This document shows positions 39,472-47,667 of a DNA stretch of 51,756 bases, one piece after another; the first letter of the stretch is position 1, and each line of letters opens with the position of its first letter. The DNA is from a virus, in the IMG/VR virus record IMGVR_UViG_3300042015_000013, positions 1 through 51,756 of that record, one strand, 5' to 3'. Under the pieces are notes generated by a model. The model did not search any database. It had not been told where the DNA came from and was given only the letters and a program-made list of their open reading frames with translations. A program made the translations under genes and the position numbers.

Positions 39472-41355
39472 ATGAAAAAGTTTATTTTATTTTTTACGTT
39501 GCTTTTTTCTATAGCAACTTTTTCACAATCAATAGACCCGCAAGGAAGCGAAAACAGGGCTTTCGAATATAAAGGAGGGGTTTTAATACAAAAAGGATTT
39601 GTTCTACCAAAAGCCAGTAATTCGGCGTTGTACCCTAATTTACCATCGTTGGGAAGGATAAGAACTTCTAATGATAGTCTAATAGAGTACAACAACGGAA
39701 ATTTATATCGTAAATTACAGAACACATTAGGCTTAAAATCGCCAGAAGATTACGGCGCTATAGGTAATGGAATCAACGATGATACACAGGCTATTAAAAA
39801 ATGTTTTTTACTAAACAATAAGGTTGCTTTAATTGGTAATTACGTTACGAGCGATGATGTTATAATCAGGGATGGAATGACGATACATAGTTTTAATGCA
39901 TCTATAAAAAGAACAACAACTGTTACCACCCCATCAAATAACGCAACATTAGTAGGGGCTTTTTCAGGCAACTTTAAACTTATTGGAAATTTAACACTAA
40001 AAGGAAGTGGTAAAGCAAACGGAAGTTTTATAGGTTTGTATTTAGCGGGATGTTATGCATTCCATATTGACGGCTTAACAGTTGAAGATATTGCAGGGGA
40101 TGGAATTAGATTTGCAGGGGGGTCTTCTTCTGCCCGTGGCGACAGAGGTGTTTTAAGCAACTTAAATGTAAGAAACAATTGGCGCGGGATTGCATGGACA
40201 CAAGCTGACGAATACCATTCAGTAACTAATCTAAATGCATCAGGGAATCACTTAGGGGTATACATTAATTCAGGTAACGTTAATATTACATCAGGAAGTA
40301 TTACGGACAATGATAGAGGGGTGATGTTAGAGGGGTTACTTGTACCTGACAATCATTTGCACGGAATTCTTAATGGTTTAGCAATTAATCATAATACAGT
40401 ATATAATTTATATGCGCTTAATTGTAAATTCGGGGAAACTATAAACGCGTGTCACTTTTACGGTACACCTACGGAAAACATTGTGTTACAGAATTCAAAT
40501 GCAATAAATTTAAATTCATGTGTTATTGATGGTGCGCTTGATGCTTATAATGATGTAGGTGTTACGCAAACAGGTAAAATAGCCGTTACAAATTGTTTTT
40601 TTGGGCCACAAATTAGCCTTACCCATGGCGATCAGCTACTCGCTATTAAAGATTGTTACGATATTGGAAATACAGGAACGCCTACCGAATTTTCAGCCTT
40701 AAATAATCAAACTGCTGTAGTTATCAATGATATGCAATCAGCTAAATTTTTAAGAAGTGGTTTCTGGTATTCGTCAATTTCGAGTCCTGCAAACAGTCCT
40801 TTTGCTACAGGGGCTTATGCTTCTGGAATAATGCTTTCGGCGGCTTACGACCAAAATACAAGTTTTGCAAGTTGGTTAGGTACTGACATAGAAGGTAACT
40901 GGTGGGCAAACAGAAAATATGTTGATGTTTGGCAAACGCCTAAAAAATTAGTATTCGATACAGATGCGGTTCTTCAATACAGCAATCAAAGTATATCGGG
41001 TACTAAAACATTTGCAGATATAAAAGTTTCAGTACAGGGAACTGATCCTGACGACTTAGTGCGTTACGATCAAGTGCAAAAAGTAATAAGACAGACAGAA
41101 ACAATAGATTTCCCAGATTTGGGTTCTGGAAATCAAGCAGCTTTTAGCGTACCGTTTACAGTTAGCGGGGCCGATATAGGGGATGAAGTTAGTATTATAC
41201 CGCCAGTATCTTTAATGTCGGCAGGGTCTTCGGAAAATTTAATTTTTGAAGCGTATGTTTCCGCATCGAACACAGTAACTGCTAAAGTACATAAATACAC
41301 TACAGGTGCCTTAACTATTCCTTCCGCAAGTTTTAATATAATTGTGAAGAAGTAG
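39472..41355 (+). CDS. tail spike with right-handed beta-helix and signal peptide
   Basis: A 627-residue protein starting MKKFILFFTLLFSIATFSQS, a signal peptide with cleavage before Gln or Ser. Residues about 90-130 show 'SPEDYGAIGNGINDDTQAIKKCF', the typical opening of pectate-lyase-like beta-helix spikes. Many Asn/Gly-rich coils follow, then a trimerisation-like C-terminus. It should bind or degrade host surface polysaccharide. The gene is A/T-rich compared with neighbours, so it was probably exchanged horizontally. Start at 39472 gives the signal peptide; 39424 would overlap the previous gene. Confidence 0.85.
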   Translation: MKKFILFFTLLFSIATFSQSIDPQGSENRAFEYKGGVLIQKGFVLPKASNSALYPNLPSLGRIRTSNDSLIEYNNGNLYRKLQNTLGLKSPEDYGAIGNGINDDTQAIKKCFLLNNKVALIGNYVTSDDVIIRDGMTIHSFNASIKRTTTVTTPSNNATLVGAFSGNFKLIGNLTLKGSGKANGSFIGLYLAGCYAFHIDGLTVEDIAGDGIRFAGGSSSARGDRGVLSNLNVRNNWRGIAWTQADEYHSVTNLNASGNHLGVYINSGNVNITSGSITDNDRGVMLEGLLVPDNHLHGILNGLAINHNTVYNLYALNCKFGETINACHFYGTPTENIVLQNSNAINLNSCVIDGALDAYNDVGVTQTGKIAVTNCFFGPQISLTHGDQLLAIKDCYDIGNTGTPTEFSALNNQTAVVINDMQSAKFLRSGFWYSSISSPANSPFATGAYASGIMLSAAYDQNTSFASWLGTDIEGNWWANRKYVDVWQTPKKLVFDTDAVLQYSNQSISGTKTFADIKVSVQGTDPDDLVRYDQVQKVIRQTETIDFPDLGSGNQAAFSVPFTVSGADIGDEVSIIPPVSLMSAGSSENLIFEAYVSASNTVTAKVHKYTTGALTIPSASFNIIVKK

Positions 41356-41386
41356 TTTTGAAAACTTAGTGCCTGACATTTTTATT

Positions 41387-41394
41387 TATCTTTG
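41387..41394 (+). promoter_or_regulatory. promoter -7 box
   Basis: TATCTTTG in the 68-bp gap after the spike gene, with an A/T-rich upstream and a small palindrome (AGTTTTGAAAACT, 41354-41366). Probably drives the genes at 41424-42464. Confidence 0.6.
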
Positions 41395-41423
41395 CGTATC
41401 ATTTTTAACTAAATATTTATACT

Positions 41424-41639
41424 ATGTGCAAACCTATTAGAAGTGTTGCGAAAATTTACGCTACATTAGCGGAAGAACTGGGACTGGAATTTAAAGACAG
41501 GAACGGCGATTTCGTAGTTTCGTTACAGCTTGCGGAAGAACTGGAAGTTGGGGACTTTACGGTAATACCAGCAAACTTCGACGGAATTCTTCCTTTGAAC
41601 CCGAAGAAGCCAATCGTAAGACCTAAACCGACAAACTAA
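41424..41639 (+). CDS. hypothetical small protein
   Basis: A 71-residue beta-rich protein with a Pro/Lys-rich tail (NPKKPIVRPKPTN). Base composition returns to that of the backbone genome. Stop shares a base with the next ATG. Function unknown. Confidence 0.62.
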   Translation: MCKPIRSVAKIYATLAEELGLEFKDRNGDFVVSLQLAEELEVGDFTVIPANFDGILPLNPKKPIVRPKPTN

Positions 41640-42052
41640 TGAAGTTTGTCAACAGAATAGGGGGCTGTTTTAGTTTGATAATCTTATCGATTATTGACTG
41701 GATCAGCCTCTTTTTTTTGATAGTTCTGGGTTTTGAATCTTACCTATATTTCGCGGATTACGAAACATTCAAATATTACTATCTGTATTTTTTGAATTAC
41801 TCCGAAATTAACTGGGTAGGCTTCATTTTCCTAATGGCATCGTACAGACGTATGAAGTTCGTGGGCAAAGTCGCAATTACAGGAATATTTTTTATCCTGA
41901 TAGCGAACACGGTTCAGTTACACATAGGATTTACAGACCGAATCTATTTTTTACTTTACATCGGATTCGTTTTCATGTTTATTTTTATAGCTTATGTCTG
42001 GGAAATTTTCAGACTGATAGAAGAATATTTTACAAATTCTAACCCTAAATAA
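41639..42052 (+). CDS. multi-pass membrane protein
   Basis: A 137-residue, very hydrophobic protein with about four membrane helices (residues ~10-35, 50-70, 80-97, 103-128). Holin is possible from its position near another small membrane protein, but four helices and distance to the endolysin make it uncertain; it may be an envelope protein. Confidence 0.62.
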   Translation: MKFVNRIGGCFSLIILSIIDWISLFFLIVLGFESYLYFADYETFKYYYLYFLNYSEINWVGFIFLMASYRRMKFVGKVAITGIFFILIANTVQLHIGFTDRIYFLLYIGFVFMFIFIAYVWEIFRLIEEYFTNSNPK

Positions 42053-42059
42053 TTTATAT

Positions 42060-42464
42060 ATGGAATCTTTGACTTTAACAACAGGTAACATTTTTATCGA
42101 CCTTCTTCTGGCTGGTCTTCTGGGAATGCTTATCTACATCTTTCTGGTAAAAATACCAGCAATCCAGCAAAGGGCAGAAAAAGCCAATACAGAAGTAAGC
42201 TTCGGAACCTTCTTTGGTAAGGACTACCCTTCCCTGATCGGTTCGTTTCTGGTCGTAATTGTCTACATATTTGTAGTAGATGAAATACAAACCTACAGCG
42301 AAACACTTGCGACATTTAAGAAGTTGCTGGGGGTCTTTATAGGCTACTGCGGTTCGTCTGTTTTATTACGTGCATTCGGTAGAACTGAAAAGCTTCTTCT
42401 TAAGGTTATTGATAGAAAGACAGATTTAGCGGACGGCAAACTACCACCGCAGGAAAACCAGTAA
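42060..42464 (+). CDS. holin-like membrane protein
   Basis: A 134-residue protein with three hydrophobic segments (residues ~10-30, 56-75, 88-108) and a charged, Lys/Asp C-terminus, the usual layout of class I holins. It ends just before a terminator. The lysis genes are 3 kb further downstream, so the assignment is uncertain. Confidence 0.5.
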   Translation: MESLTLTTGNIFIDLLLAGLLGMLIYIFLVKIPAIQQRAEKANTEVSFGTFFGKDYPSLIGSFLVVIVYIFVVDEIQTYSETLATFKKLLGVFIGYCGSSVLLRAFGRTEKLLLKVIDRKTDLADGKLPPQENQ

Positions 42465-42468
42465 AACG

Positions 42469-42497
42469 AAGCGATCCATCAGGGTCGCTTTTTTTAT
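42469..42497 (+). terminator. rho-independent terminator
   Basis: AAGCGATCC pairs with GGGTCGCTT (one G-T pair) around ATCA, followed by T7. Separates the membrane-protein genes from the next tail genes. Confidence 0.87.
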
Positions 42498-42498
42498 G

Positions 42499-42506
42499 TA
42501 GTTTTG
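42499..42506 (+). promoter_or_regulatory. promoter -7 box
   Basis: TAGTTTTG fits TAnnTTTG directly after the terminator, 19 bases before the ATG at 42525. No obvious -33 box, since the terminator occupies the upstream DNA. Confidence 0.52.
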
Positions 42507-42524
42507 TGAAGTAAAACTTTAATT

Positions 42525-44285
42525 ATGTGCGTAGAAAATATACAACAGATCATAAGTTTAAATTTCGCCACCACGAACGACGAACTTAACTGGATTAATA
42601 ATTCAGCAAACCCGATCACTACTACAGACGGGAAACTTATTCTACAGCCTGAAAGTGCGCTGTCTGTCTTTTCCAGACAACTGGGAACGATAGACCCTGT
42701 AAATAACCGCGTCCGCTTTAAGCTAAACTTAGAAATTTATTGTCCCCCGGATAATGGTACCGCAATCGGTTACTATCTGGTTCAAATATTTAACGGCGTA
42801 TCATTAGTCGGTCAGTCTACCATCTATCTGGAAGGAATGGACGCTGGACAGGTGGTTAAGTATTCGCTGGATCGAACATATAAATATGAAGAACTGTCTG
42901 GGAATATATCCATAAAGATAAAAGCTTCGCAAGGCTGGCAGAACGAAATAAGGCTGGTTAAACTGGATGTTTGGGATCAAACATTCTGCGAAGAAAACGT
43001 TAGGACATACTTTGTCTTTGATGGGTTATTTGAAGCCAGCCAGAACGCGCAATCGGCAGGAATTCGCTGTCTTACGTGGAAGGTCGACGGTGTAGAAACT
43101 CTAACGAATGCTTTTAATTCCCAGAACCAGTCCAGCGTCGGCGGTAATCCAGTAAGTGGCTGGAAATATGCAAAGGCTGACATCGACGGGGCGAACAGGG
43201 ATTCGGCTGCAACTGGTCGAAACACATTCAATCCTTTTGCCGACGAATTCGGGCTAATATTCGAAAATGTTTCAGGGAACTTCTGGGGTGGAAAACCGAC
43301 TGGTACCGTAGGCGGTCAGAACTTTGGTTCTGGTGTCATGTCCCTGGGCTTTGAAAAACCTGTTATCCTGAACGATCTTTTACAGTTAAAGGCAGGGGCT
43401 TTCTTTATCGACATAGACTACACCAAAGACCTTTATATCGAAATGGATGTTCTGGTAAATAACAACTCTACCAGCGTTTACAATAATCCGAATACATACA
43501 GGCGTTTCGTGTTTAAGTGGGACGCTACCACCTGTAAAAAAGACTTCTATTACCTGAACCAATTGCAACCGCAAGCCCCGCCAGTAGACCAGAATTCAAA
43601 TGGATTCCTGACAGGTCTTACCGACACGAATGTCGAAAGTACTATTCTTCCATGCGGTCAAACTTTGACGTTTAACGGAAATCAGGGGGCTTTTACTTTT
43701 ACGCTCGATCTGGGAACGGCGATAGGTCTGTTCGGCATAAACTATAACGCGCAGGATGTACCAGACAAATTCGATTTGTTATGGAATAATGTTTTCCAGA
43801 CTTCCAACTACAGAGGAAAAAGTACTTACAATCAGGCTTTAATAAATTCTGGAATCCCAGTTTCTCAAATAAACACCGCGAATCCATCAAATGGGGCCGG
43901 TCAGCTTCGAATGTTTAAGACCACGGCATTCCCTACCACAGCCACAGTTACAGTTACCGCCCCGCTGGGTGGTACCGCATGGCGAATAGATAGTGTCTGC
44001 CCGCTTGCATATATGGAAATATGGCTATACCGCGCTGTATGTGGCGACGATATTAGTGGAACGCCTACCGCTGTAAAATATCTACCATCGGAAAATCCTC
44101 TTACTTATGTGCCAGCTAATGGCGACGTAATTTTCGACAATACGGCATTAACTACCCCTTATAATGGCGGTGGCAATGTTTACAAAATGCGAATTCCGAT
44201 GGGAACATCTGGCGCGGTAACAGAAGTAAACTTCCAGTTTAATGTCGCTGTAAACGGTGTAATATCAGGTTTAACCCCATGCTAA
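42525..44285 (+). CDS. tail/receptor-binding candidate protein
   Basis: A 586-residue beta-rich protein with abundant Asn, Thr, Gly and Tyr, typical of virion surface proteins. Cysteines are spaced through it, including the N-terminal MCVEN. It follows its own promoter and precedes another structural gene. No enzymatic motif recognised. Confidence 0.62.
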   Translation: MCVENIQQIISLNFATTNDELNWINNSANPITTTDGKLILQPESALSVFSRQLGTIDPVNNRVRFKLNLEIYCPPDNGTAIGYYLVQIFNGVSLVGQSTIYLEGMDAGQVVKYSLDRTYKYEELSGNISIKIKASQGWQNEIRLVKLDVWDQTFCEENVRTYFVFDGLFEASQNAQSAGIRCLTWKVDGVETLTNAFNSQNQSSVGGNPVSGWKYAKADIDGANRDSAATGRNTFNPFADEFGLIFENVSGNFWGGKPTGTVGGQNFGSGVMSLGFEKPVILNDLLQLKAGAFFIDIDYTKDLYIEMDVLVNNNSTSVYNNPNTYRRFVFKWDATTCKKDFYYLNQLQPQAPPVDQNSNGFLTGLTDTNVESTILPCGQTLTFNGNQGAFTFTLDLGTAIGLFGINYNAQDVPDKFDLLWNNVFQTSNYRGKSTYNQALINSGIPVSQINTANPSNGAGQLRMFKTTAFPTTATVTVTAPLGGTAWRIDSVCPLAYMEIWLYRAVCGDDISGTPTAVKYLPSENPLTYVPANGDVIFDNTALTTPYNGGGNVYKMRIPMGTSGAVTEVNFQFNVAVNGVISGLTPC

Positions 44286-44297
44286 AAAATTACTAAT

Positions 44298-45251
44298 ATG
44301 AACGATCAGGAATTACTGGACATTGTCCACATACCAACGGGCGAATTTTCATGTAACACAGCAGGGAACTGCGTGTATAAGGAAAGAACGTTAAGTTTCG
44401 CGCTGGGGGTTAATATCCCAACGGTACCAGAAGACCCAGACGAAATCTTTAAGGAATGCTGTTATACTCACAATGTATTTGCCGATCTAAGTTCGGGCGA
44501 AGACTTCCGAAACGATTATTCTGGATTCTGGCACCAAAAGCAACTGTCTACAGAAACCGCCGACTTCTTTCTCTATGAATATTCTTCGGGTACCGAATAC
44601 CCGCTTAATAATGGAACTTATGGGCAATACTTCGGATTTGGCTACTACCCACAGAATGTAAACTTAAAAGGTTATAGGGTAGACTGGAAGAAGGTCTTAC
44701 AGGTTCGCGGGGCTGGTGCCTTCAAAATAATTAAGCGTGTTGTTATTGCTGGGGTGCCATTGGAATTCCCTTCGATAACCTTCACGCTTCGACCGTTTAG
44801 CTGGAAGTTTGCGAATACTACTGTCAGGATGGACATAGTAATGAACGGTCGTCTTGAACGTCTGGGCGTAGACTTTAAAGGAACAGGGTGGAAACATAGT
44901 CTTCGGGTACCCGGCTTCTTTGGTAGAAGGGAACCTAAATTCGAAGAAGACAATCTGATCGGAAGGGATTACGAAAGTACACAGGTTTCAATGAACCAGA
45001 ACAATGAATATAAATTCCAGACGAACCTTATCCCTTCATGCCTTACCAGCGAAATAATCGACTTTATGTTATTTGCGAACGACATCTACATGAACGATTA
45101 CAACCTGAATAACCATTCCTATAGCTTCCAGAAGTTCGGGGTAAAGCTATCAAACAATGACGGAACCAGATACGGGGTAAAGACCCGTAAAGCTTCCCTT
45201 AATCTGGTGTTTTCTGACAAAGTCGTTAACGCCATAAAAAGGAACTATTAA
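44298..45251 (+). CDS. hypothetical structural protein
   Basis: A 317-residue beta-rich protein (N/D/F/Y-rich) with two cysteine pairs near the start (FSCNTAGNCVY, ECCYTH). Gene order suggests a late virion protein, perhaps a tail-tip component. The stop shares a base with the next ATG (TAATG). Unknown family. Confidence 0.6.
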   Translation: MNDQELLDIVHIPTGEFSCNTAGNCVYKERTLSFALGVNIPTVPEDPDEIFKECCYTHNVFADLSSGEDFRNDYSGFWHQKQLSTETADFFLYEYSSGTEYPLNNGTYGQYFGFGYYPQNVNLKGYRVDWKKVLQVRGAGAFKIIKRVVIAGVPLEFPSITFTLRPFSWKFANTTVRMDIVMNGRLERLGVDFKGTGWKHSLRVPGFFGRREPKFEEDNLIGRDYESTQVSMNQNNEYKFQTNLIPSCLTSEIIDFMLFANDIYMNDYNLNNHSYSFQKFGVKLSNNDGTRYGVKTRKASLNLVFSDKVVNAIKRNY

Positions 45252-45538
45252 TGGGGGAAACATTAATAATAGCGTTAATAAGCATGGCATCCAGTTCGGT
45301 GGGTGGTTTATTAGTCTGGTTAAGAACCAGAAAGCGCGACGGCTACGAAGAAACTAAATTGATGCAGGAAGTCTACAGAAATATGTTTTCCGATATGCAG
45401 AAAAGCACCGACGACAAAATCGGTCAGCTTAAAGAAGAAATTCACATGATGCGGGTAACGCTGGAACAGGTGTACGGTAATTGCGAAGTCGAATCATGTA
45501 AAAATTATCCATTAAAAAAAAGTCACATTAAAAACTAA
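45251..45538 (+). CDS. holin- or spanin-like small membrane protein
   Basis: A 95-residue protein with one N-terminal hydrophobic helix (residues ~4-23), a basic stretch and then a coiled coil (YEETKLMQEVYRNMFSDMQKS...LKEEIHMMRVTLEQ). The position immediately before the endolysin is typical of a holin; the coiled coil is also typical of an inner-membrane spanin. Exact role unresolved. Confidence 0.68.
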   Translation: MGETLIIALISMASSSVGGLLVWLRTRKRDGYEETKLMQEVYRNMFSDMQKSTDDKIGQLKEEIHMMRVTLEQVYGNCEVESCKNYPLKKSHIKN

Positions 45539-45542
45539 GATT

Positions 45543-46244
45543 ATGCCAAAAGCAACAGCAGTTAAAAACATCGTGATCCATTGTTCCGCAGGGTTCGGTA
45601 ACGTGGAAAGTATTAAGAAGTTCTGGCGTGATACATTAGGCTGGCGAAGCCCAGGGTATCACATAATCGTCGATCTCGACGGAAACCTGAACCAGATTGC
45701 AGAATTTACCGCCATAACCAACGGCGTAGAAGGTCATAACAGCGATTCGATTCACATTTGCTACATAGGTGGTGTCGAAGTTGCTGGTAAGAACCAGAAG
45801 ACAGGGCAGAACATTTATAAAGGCAAAGACACCCGAACCGATGCCCAGAAGCTTGGAATAATAAAAGCCATTACCCGCGCACAGGATTGGCTTAAGGCTA
45901 ACGGTAAAGATGTAAAGAAGGACTTATCGGTGGTAGGGCATCGCGATTTCTCAAAAGATCAGAACGGCGATGGAATTATCGCATCATGGGAACGTATAAA
46001 AGAATGTCCCTCGTTTGATGCCATGCGCGAATACACTTTCTTTACATCGAAGAATAGACTTAACCTTCTTCCTACCGTGAAAGACATCGTGCAAAAAGAC
46101 GATTTTATAATTTACGCCGTTGTGCCGGGGGACAGTCTTTCGCTGATTGCCAAAAAGTACGACACCACCGTAAAGGCTATAAAAGAACTGAACGAGCTAA
46201 CAACTGACGTTATACAGCCCAGACAAAAACTTAAAATAAAATAA
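45543..46244 (+). CDS. endolysin: amidase with LysM domain
   Basis: A 233-residue peptidoglycan hydrolase. Residues 1-160 are an N-acetylmuramoyl-L-alanine amidase of the Amidase_2/PGRP type, with zinc ligands from IVIHCSA (H13) and VVGHRDFSKDQNG plus the aromatic GYHIIVDLDG strand. It cuts the bond between muramic acid and the stem peptide. Residues about 188-233 form a LysM wall-binding domain (VVPGDSLSLIAKKYDTTVKAI...). No signal peptide, so it needs a holin. Operon with 45251 and 46247. Confidence 0.93.
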   Translation: MPKATAVKNIVIHCSAGFGNVESIKKFWRDTLGWRSPGYHIIVDLDGNLNQIAEFTAITNGVEGHNSDSIHICYIGGVEVAGKNQKTGQNIYKGKDTRTDAQKLGIIKAITRAQDWLKANGKDVKKDLSVVGHRDFSKDQNGDGIIASWERIKECPSFDAMREYTFFTSKNRLNLLPTVKDIVQKDDFIIYAVVPGDSLSLIAKKYDTTVKAIKELNELTTDVIQPRQKLKIK

Positions 46245-46246
46245 CC

Positions 46247-46891
46247 ATGAAGTTAGATTTCAAAACCATACTGATCGCCGTTCTGGTCTTAATTATTATA
46301 CTAATACCGAAGAAATGCGGAAGCGGTAATGATACGGGCGTAAAACAGACCACAGAAACGACTATTTCCTACCAGACGGTAATAGATAGCCTGAATAACC
46401 TTTTAATGAACCAGAAGCCCGAAAAAGTACCTTACTATGTATTTAAGGACAGGATAGTTCCTGCGAAGTCAGATGGTAAAGGCGGTTTCGTCCCCGTAAC
46501 AGAAGAAGGCATCGACTGGATAGCTGGCGAAGATGAAGGTAACGAATTCGATTTCCAGTTCCTGAATGTTTACAAAGACAGTACAAAGCTTTCATTCGGC
46601 ACCGTGTATAATGAGATAACGACGGACGGAAAGGTGTTCAGTAATAAAGTTACTGCCAAATTCGACCAGAAGATCACTACGACGACAAAGACCACGGAAA
46701 CCACGAGGAACGCTTCTGGCTTCTTCCTGTCTGGCGGTGCTGGTGCAAATACTGATCTTAGAATCGATAACGTGAATGTCGGTCTGGATTATATCAGTAA
46801 AAACGACTTCGGTGTGGGCGTTAATACCCAGTACAACTTAATAACGAATGAACCTGTATTCGGTGTCCGTGTTTTGAAAAAAGTATTTTAG
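46247..46891 (+). CDS. possible unimolecular spanin-like protein
   Basis: A 214-residue protein with an N-terminal membrane helix (residues ~6-21), a periplasmic region of mixed charge and a C-terminal 57-residue segment of four amphipathic strands (GFFLSGGAGA, NVNVGLDYISK, FGVGVNTQYNL, FGVRVLKKVF) ending in Phe214. Terminal aromatics and alternating strands are signs of outer-membrane beta-barrels. Placed after the endolysin it could link inner and outer membranes as a spanin. No family recognised; the role is inferred. Confidence 0.62.
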   Translation: MKLDFKTILIAVLVLIIILIPKKCGSGNDTGVKQTTETTISYQTVIDSLNNLLMNQKPEKVPYYVFKDRIVPAKSDGKGGFVPVTEEGIDWIAGEDEGNEFDFQFLNVYKDSTKLSFGTVYNEITTDGKVFSNKVTAKFDQKITTTTKTTETTRNASGFFLSGGAGANTDLRIDNVNVGLDYISKNDFGVGVNTQYNLITNEPVFGVRVLKKVF

Positions 46892-46902
46892 TAGTATATT
46901 TG
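46873..46902 (+). promoter_or_regulatory. promoter within the end of the lysis gene
   Basis: TTTG at 46873-46876, 18-bp spacer, TATATTTG at 46895-46902, partly inside the stop region of the upstream gene. Good consensus match, and transcription would hit a terminator after about 60 bases. Confidence 0.65.
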
Positions 46903-46908
46903 TATCGG

Positions 46909-46970
46909 TTTCCACAAACCTATATTAAAACTCGACATTTTAGAACCGCCCCACGTTGGGCGGTTTTTTT
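46909..46970 (+). ncRNA. putative short terminated RNA B
   Basis: Between the promoter at 46873-46902 and the terminator at 46970 there is no ORF. A 5' hairpin can form from GGTTT/AAACC around CCAC (46907-46920). It might be an independent small RNA. No strong complementarity was noticed. Confidence 0.4.
46944..46970 (+). terminator. rho-independent terminator
   Basis: AACCGCCC pairs with GGGCGGTT around CACGTT, then a T7 run. It ends the late region before the early promoter P3. Confidence 0.87.
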
Positions 46971-46989
46971 ATGAAAATAAAATAAAATA

Positions 46990-47022
46990 TTTGTTTTATA
47001 TAAATAATTTGTTTTATATTTG
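46990..47022 (+). promoter_or_regulatory. early promoter P3 (Bacteroidetes type)
   Basis: TTTG at 46990-46993, 21-bp spacer, TATATTTG at 47015-47022, like P1 and P2 including the A/T-rich flank. It starts the replication and recombination operon that runs across the window join. Confidence 0.85.
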
Positions 47023-47045
47023 CTCAACATTAAAATATAAGTATT

Positions 47046-47222
47046 GTGGAAAATACATCAAACCAAAAGGATAATTTCCCGAAAATCGTGGAAATTTCCA
47101 AAGAAAAGAAAACCTTCAAGGTTAATCGAAACGACCCCGCGTTCGACCGCCCCCTTAGTCGCCTGGCAAAAGTACTCGCGCCAGAAAATCAAACAGGAAT
47201 ATTAATTTTTAAAATCAAATAA
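47046..47222 (+). CDS. small hypothetical protein, GTG start
   Basis: A 58-residue basic frame (MENTSNQKDNFPKIVEISKEKK...) beginning at GTG 47046, the first gene after P3. Its stop at 47222 is next to the regulator ATG at 47223. No family recognised, and the start codon is uncertain. Confidence 0.5.
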   Translation: MENTSNQKDNFPKIVEISKEKKTFKVNRNDPAFDRPLSRLAKVLAPENQTGILIFKIK

Positions 47223-47513
47223 ATGGATTCTACCAACACAGCTACATCGGACAAAGTTTCACTAAAGGACATGAATTATATTATCGATGTCGATAAGGTA
47301 AAAGAATGTTACGCGAAACTTAATCCCGAAAAGAAGCCACTTACTAATAGTGCGCTGGCGAAACTTACGGGTAAAACCCCCCAGTATTTTACCGACCTAC
47401 AGAACCCTAATAAAAGAAAGCCAGATACACCGCTTTTCCTTCTAAAGCTTTGCGAACTATCAGGTCAGCCACTTGGAAGTCTAATCGTAGAAGTAAAAGA
47501 AAATGACGAATAG
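47223..47513 (+). CDS. small HTH-type regulator
   Basis: A 96-residue protein with a helix-turn-helix-like region at residues ~40-75 (LTNSALAKLTGKTPQYFTDLQNPN...LFLLKLCELSG), like Cro/XRE proteins of Bacteroidetes. It is the second gene of the P3 operon. It may bind the shared palindrome in P1-P3 and control early expression; this is inference. Confidence 0.65.
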   Translation: MDSTNTATSDKVSLKDMNYIIDVDKVKECYAKLNPEKKPLTNSALAKLTGKTPQYFTDLQNPNKRKPDTPLFLLKLCELSGQPLGSLIVEVKENDE

Positions 47514-47667
47514 AAGCGAAGAAATCAGGAACTTTTGGATTATGCTGGCGTGTTATATTGCCGCCGCCATAATCGGAACAGTATTAATCATTAAAGAACA
47601 GCACGACGATGAACCAAAAACCCAAAACCAATCCCGACAACCTGATAACGCAGGAAGAAATCAGTAA
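47503..47667 (+). CDS. small membrane protein candidate
   Basis: A 54-residue frame beginning inside the end of the regulator gene (11-base overlap) and running into the next gene (59-base overlap). It fills the otherwise empty gap from 47514 to 47608. Residues ~11-31 (FWIMLACYIAAAIIGTVLIIK) are a clear membrane helix, which supports a real product. Function unknown. Confidence 0.42.
   Translation: MTNRSEEIRNFWIMLACYIAAAIIGTVLIIKEQHDDEPKTQNQSRQPDNAGRNQ

Noticed and set aside
38742-41355. Insertion sequence or transposon as the origin of the A/T-rich block
   Set aside because: No transposase and no inverted or direct repeats at the edges; a recombinational cassette fits better.
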